A stretch of DNA of 64,000 nucleotides from Terracoccus sp. 273MFTsu3.1 (GTDB lineage Bacteria; Actinomycetota; Actinomycetes; Actinomycetales; Dermatophilaceae): positions 1,095 through 65,094 of the forward strand of contig NZ_KB911823.1 in the NCBI RefSeq assembly GCF_000383675.1, read 5' to 3'. This document shows positions 61,291 through 64,000 of the stretch, piece after piece (the first letter of the stretch is position 1; each line of letters starts with the position of its first letter). The notes under the pieces were generated by a model that had not been told where the DNA came from, made no database searches, and was given only the letters and a program-made list of their open reading frames with translations. Position numbers and translations under genes: made by a program.

Positions 61291-61677
61291 ATGCGAACGA
61301 CCGCCTTGCGCACGGGCCCTTCGGTGGCCCTCGCGCTGCTCCTCACGGCGACCTCGGTCGCGGCCTGCTCGTCGGGGTCGACCGGCTCCTACTGCGACGC
61401 CCTGACGGCCGCCGAGGCGGACTGGAAGGACGCGGGTGCGACGCTCAAGGACCCCGCCGCCGCGTCCCGTTTCGTCGCGACGATCACCCGGATCGAGGCG
61501 AGCGCCCCCGAGGAGGTCAAGGCGGACTGGGCCTCGCTGCAGGTCCTCGTCACGAAGTTCACGGTGGCCAAGCCCGACCTCACCGCCCTGACGAAGCAGA
61601 TGCAGGGCTTCGAGAGCTCCGCCAAGCGGATCGAGACCCATGCCAAGGAGACGTGCGGGATCGACCTCGGCAGCTGA
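61291..61677 (+). CDS. Small secreted lipoprotein, unknown function
   Basis: 128 residues from ATG 61291; in-frame upstream codons are less likely. Signal peptide ALRTGPSVALALLLTATSVAAC with lipobox VAAC (Cys26). Mature part is helical and charged with two more Cys (YCDAL and ETCGID) that could pair. No known domain recognised. It lies between pyrF and mihF with its own promoter, so not necessarily part of the pyrimidine operon. Confidence 0.75.
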   Translation: MRTTALRTGPSVALALLLTATSVAACSSGSTGSYCDALTAAEADWKDAGATLKDPAAASRFVATITRIEASAPEEVKADWASLQVLVTKFTVAKPDLTALTKQMQGFESSAKRIETHAKETCGIDLGS

Positions 61678-61754
61678 GCGGTCGGTGAACGGCGTCCGTG
61701 CACGTCCTGACCTCGGCGGGGAGCGTCCGGACAGGCGCGCCGGCGGGGCCCGCG

Positions 61755-61784
61755 TTGCGGCGCGCACGGCCGGATCGCTAGGTT
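61755..61784 (+). promoter_or_regulatory. Promoter of mihF
   Basis: TTGCGG (61755-61760), an 18-base spacer, TAGGTT (61779-61784). Leader of ~75 bases carries the RBS AGGAGA. Confidence 0.55.
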
Positions 61785-61865
61785 CGGCGGAGACAGACAC
61801 GCGAGACGTGAAGAACGGCAGGGGGCGCAGGGCGCTCCCCGCAGGCAGCGAGGAGACCGAAGACC

Positions 61866-62183
61866 GTGGCGCTTCCACCGCTCACCCCTGAGCAACGGGC
61901 CGCAGCACTCGAGAAGGCTGCAGCCGCACGTCGGGAGCGAGCAGCGGTCAAGAACCGGCTCAAGTACTCCAGCGGCTCCCTCTCCGAGGTCCTCGAGGAC
62001 GGCAAGGCCGACCCGGTCATCGGCAAGATGAAGGTCACCGAGCTGCTCGAGTCGATGCCCGGCGTCGGACGCGTCCGCGCCAAGGCGATCATGGCCGAGG
62101 TCGGCATCGCCGAGTCGCGACGCGTGCGCGGGCTCGGGGCCAACCAGGTCGCAGCCCTGCTCCACCGCTTCGAGAAGCCGTGA
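61866..62183 (+). CDS. mihF: Integration host factor, actinobacterial type
   Basis: 105 residues from GTG 61866. Helical, basic N-terminus (AAARRERAAVKNRLKYSS) and a helix-hairpin-helix-like DNA-binding core with PGVGRVRAKAIMAEVGIAESRRVRGLG. Shapes the nucleoid; unrelated to E. coli IHF. The pair mihF-gmk is the standard actinobacterial arrangement. Stop overlaps gmk by four bases. Confidence 0.93.
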   Translation: MALPPLTPEQRAAALEKAAAARRERAAVKNRLKYSSGSLSEVLEDGKADPVIGKMKVTELLESMPGVGRVRAKAIMAEVGIAESRRVRGLGANQVAALLHRFEKP

Positions 62184-62803
62184 TGTCGGCTGACCCGACA
62201 CCGCCCGCGGAGCCCGAGCACGACGCAGCAGCCCCCCGGCGTGGTCGGCTCACGGTGCTCGCCGGCCCCACCGCGGTCGGCAAGGGCACCATCGCGGCCT
62301 ACGTGCGCACGCACTTCCCGGGCGTCTGGTTCTCCGTCTCGATGACGACCCGCCGCCCGCGCCCGGGCGAGGTCGACGGCGTGCACTACCACTTCGTCGA
62401 CGACCACGAGTTCGACCGTCTCGTCGAGGCGGGGGAGTTCCTCGAGTACGCCGTGGTCCACGGAGCCGCCAAGTACGGCACGCCGCGGGGCCCCGTCGAG
62501 CGCGTCATCCGAGAGGGCCGCGACGCCCTGCTCGAGATCGACCTGCAGGGCGCTCGGCAGGTGCGCGAGACGTGGCCCGAGGCGCTCTTCGTCTTCCTCG
62601 CACCGCCGAGCTGGGACGAGCTGGTGCGCCGGCTCGTCGGCCGCGGCACCGAGGACGAGGCCGAGCGCGAGCGTCGCCTCTCCACCGCACGGGGGGAGAT
62701 GGCGGCCCAGAGCGAGTTCGACGAGGTCATCGTCAACGACGATGTTCGTCGGGCCAGCGAAGAACTCGTATCATTGATGAGATCGGGACGCACCGACCGG
62801 TGA
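62180..62803 (+). CDS. gmk: Guanylate kinase
   Basis: 207 residues from GTG 62180, or 206 from ATG 62183. P-loop GPTAVGKG at 29-36; GMP-binding SVSMTTRRPRPGEVDGVHYHFV near 52 and EYAVVHGAAKYGTP near 88. Phosphorylates GMP to GDP. Confidence 0.95.
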   Translation: MMSADPTPPAEPEHDAAAPRRGRLTVLAGPTAVGKGTIAAYVRTHFPGVWFSVSMTTRRPRPGEVDGVHYHFVDDHEFDRLVEAGEFLEYAVVHGAAKYGTPRGPVERVIREGRDALLEIDLQGARQVRETWPEALFVFLAPPSWDELVRRLVGRGTEDEAERERRLSTARGEMAAQSEFDEVIVNDDVRRASEELVSLMRSGRTDR

Positions 62804-62904
62804 GTCCCGACGTGATGTGTGCCAGCCGACGGCATACGACCGCATCGCCGTCGACGTCGCGGCGCGCACCTCAAGCCCGCTGAAACCAACGAAACGAGAT
62901 CACT

Positions 62905-63168
62905 GTGTCCGGTACCCAGGCTGCTCCCATCGGCATCACCAACCCGCCGATCGACGACCTCCTGACCGCCGCTGACTCGAAGTACGCGCTCGTCATCTAC
63001 TCCGCCAAGCGCGCCCGTCAGATCAACGCCTACTACTCCCAGCTGCAGGAGGGCCTGCTCGACTACGTCGGCCCGCTCGTCGAGACCGAGGTCCACGAGA
63101 AGCCGCTGTCGATCGCGCTGCGCGAGATCAACGAGGGCCTGCTGACCTCGACGCCCACCGAGGCCTGA
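62905..63168 (+). CDS. rpoZ: RNA polymerase omega subunit
   Basis: 87 residues from GTG 62905. [28 protein letters not shown] is the conserved core that holds beta-prime. A 101-base gap separates it from gmk, containing one octamer copy (62830-62837). Confidence 0.94.
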   Translation: MSGTQAAPIGITNPPIDDLLTAADSKYALVIYSAKRARQINAYYSQLQEGLLDYVGPLVETEVHEKPLSIALREINEGLLTSTPTEA

Positions 63169-63194
63169 GCACCCCGACGGGTCCGGAGCAGCCG

Positions 63195-64000
63195 ATGCGC
63201 GTCGTCCTCGGGGTGAGTGGCGGCATCGCCGCCTACAAGGCGTGCTCGCTGCTCCGGCTCTTCACCGAGCACGGGCACGACGTCACGGTCGTGCCCACCG
63301 CGGCGGCGCTCCAGTTCGTCGGTGCGCCGACGTGGTCGGCTCTCTCGGGCAAGCCCGTCAGCACCGAGGTGTGGACGGCGGTGCACGAGGTCCCGCACGT
63401 TCGCATCGGCCAGTCGGCCGACCTCGTCGTCGTGGCGCCGGCGACCGCCGACCTGCTCGCCAAGGCCGCACACGGCCTGGCCGACGACCTGCTCACCAAC
63501 ACCCTGCTCACCGCCCGGTGCCCGGTCGCCTTCGCGCCGGCCATGCACACGGAGATGTGGGAGCACCCGGCCACGCAGGCCAACGTCGCGACGCTGCGCT
63601 CGCGCGGAGCGCACGTCATCGAGCCCGCGGTGGGTCGCCTGACGGGCAAGGATTCCGGCGCCGGCCGGCTCCCCGAGCCCGAGGCGTTGTATGCCGCCTG
63701 CCTCGCGATCGTCTCGGGTGACGGTGCCGCGGTGGCGGGGGCGCCGCTGCGCGACCTCGAGGGCCGCCGCGTCGTCGTGTCCGCCGGTGGCACGCGCGAG
63801 CCGCTCGACCCGGTGCGCTATCTCGGCAACCGCTCGTCCGGCAAGCAGGGCGTGGCCATCGCGCGCGCCGCCGCCGACCGCGGGGCGAAGGTCACCCTCG
63901 TGGCCGCCAACGTCTCGCTCCCGGTGCCCGACGGCATCGACGTCGTGCCGGTCGAGACGACGCTCGAGCTGCAGCGGGCGGTCGAGGAGGCGGCGTCGGA
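63195..64000 (+). CDS. coaBC: Phosphopantothenoylcysteine decarboxylase/synthetase (3' end outside window)
   Basis: ATG 63195; 268 codons are visible with no stop to the right edge. CoaC flavoprotein half: LGVSGGIAAYKACSLLRLF at the N-terminus, active-site PAMHTEMWEHPA near 116. CoaB half: VVSAGGTREPLDPVRYLGNRSSGKQG near 197. The usual PAMN is PAMH here, as in other actinobacterial enzymes. Makes 4'-phosphopantetheine for CoA. 26 bases after rpoZ. Confidence 0.93.
   Translation, partial: MRVVLGVSGGIAAYKACSLLRLFTEHGHDVTVVPTAAALQFVGAPTWSALSGKPVSTEVWTAVHEVPHVRIGQSADLVVVAPATADLLAKAAHGLADDLLTNTLLTARCPVAFAPAMHTEMWEHPATQANVATLRSRGAHVIEPAVGRLTGKDSGAGRLPEPEALYAACLAIVSGDGAAVAGAPLRDLEGRRVVVSAGGTREPLDPVRYLGNRSSGKQGVAIARAAADRGAKVTLVAANVSLPVPDGIDVVPVETTLELQRAVEEAAS

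Overview
This window is chromosomal DNA of a high-GC actinobacterium. It shows GTG and TTG starts, almost universal TGA stops, 4-base GTGA/ATGA gene overlaps, actinobacterial signature genes (steA/steB, mihF, a PGKGP-type EF-P) and gene order shared with Mycobacterium tuberculosis. The mix of genes (class 1B pyrD with pyrK, a dpp operon between rarA and alaS) suggests Micrococcales, perhaps Intrasporangiaceae; that placement is inference. I see no tRNA, rRNA, IS element, prophage or CRISPR array.

Layout. 1-16 kb: TPR protein (cut at the left edge), HAD phosphatase, small acidic protein, tlyA, nadK, recN, steA, steB, then a MraY-like enzyme, a MurJ-like flippase and a GT4 glycosyltransferase, then pyrG, a NUDIX hydrolase and a YchJ-like protein. 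This follows the M. tuberculosis Rv1691-Rv1700 order with an envelope cassette added. 15-26.7 kb: accessory block with an EamA exporter and divergent LysR regulator, a TetR regulator and divergent DHA2 exporter sharing three operators, an acyltransferase, aspS, an AraC/VOC pair, and a GNAT/MMPL pair. 26.7-34.6 kb: rarA, then a complete oligopeptide ABC operon. 34.6-44.3 kb: alaS, ruvX, mltG, aroE, prepilin peptidase, aroC, aroK, aroB, aroQ. 44.3-48.4 kb: two secreted lipoproteins, a small unknown protein and a HelD-type helicase. 48.6-49.6 kb: efp and nusB, followed by a minus-strand HTH_42 protein. 51.0-61.2 kb: the pyrimidine operon pyrR-pyrB-pyrC-carA-carB-pyrK-pyrD-pyrF behind a PyrR-binding leader. 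61.3-64 kb: a lipoprotein, mihF, gmk, rpoZ and coaBC (cut at the right edge).

The genes fall into four themes: de novo pyrimidine/CTP synthesis (the pyr operon plus pyrG), the shikimate pathway (aroE, C, K, B, Q), cell envelope and division (steA/B, MraY-like, MurJ-like, GT4, mltG), and translation (aspS, alaS, efp, tlyA).

Two sequence-wide signals stand out. First, the octamer GTATGCCG/CGGCATAC occurs 27 times by my hand count, on both strands, in and between genes, several-fold more often than composition predicts; it replaces the preferred Tyr/Ala codons where it falls in genes. Second, many genes look leaderless: a TAnnnT hexamer ends six to eight bases before the start codon, and in five cases the hexamer begins with the stop codon of the upstream gene.
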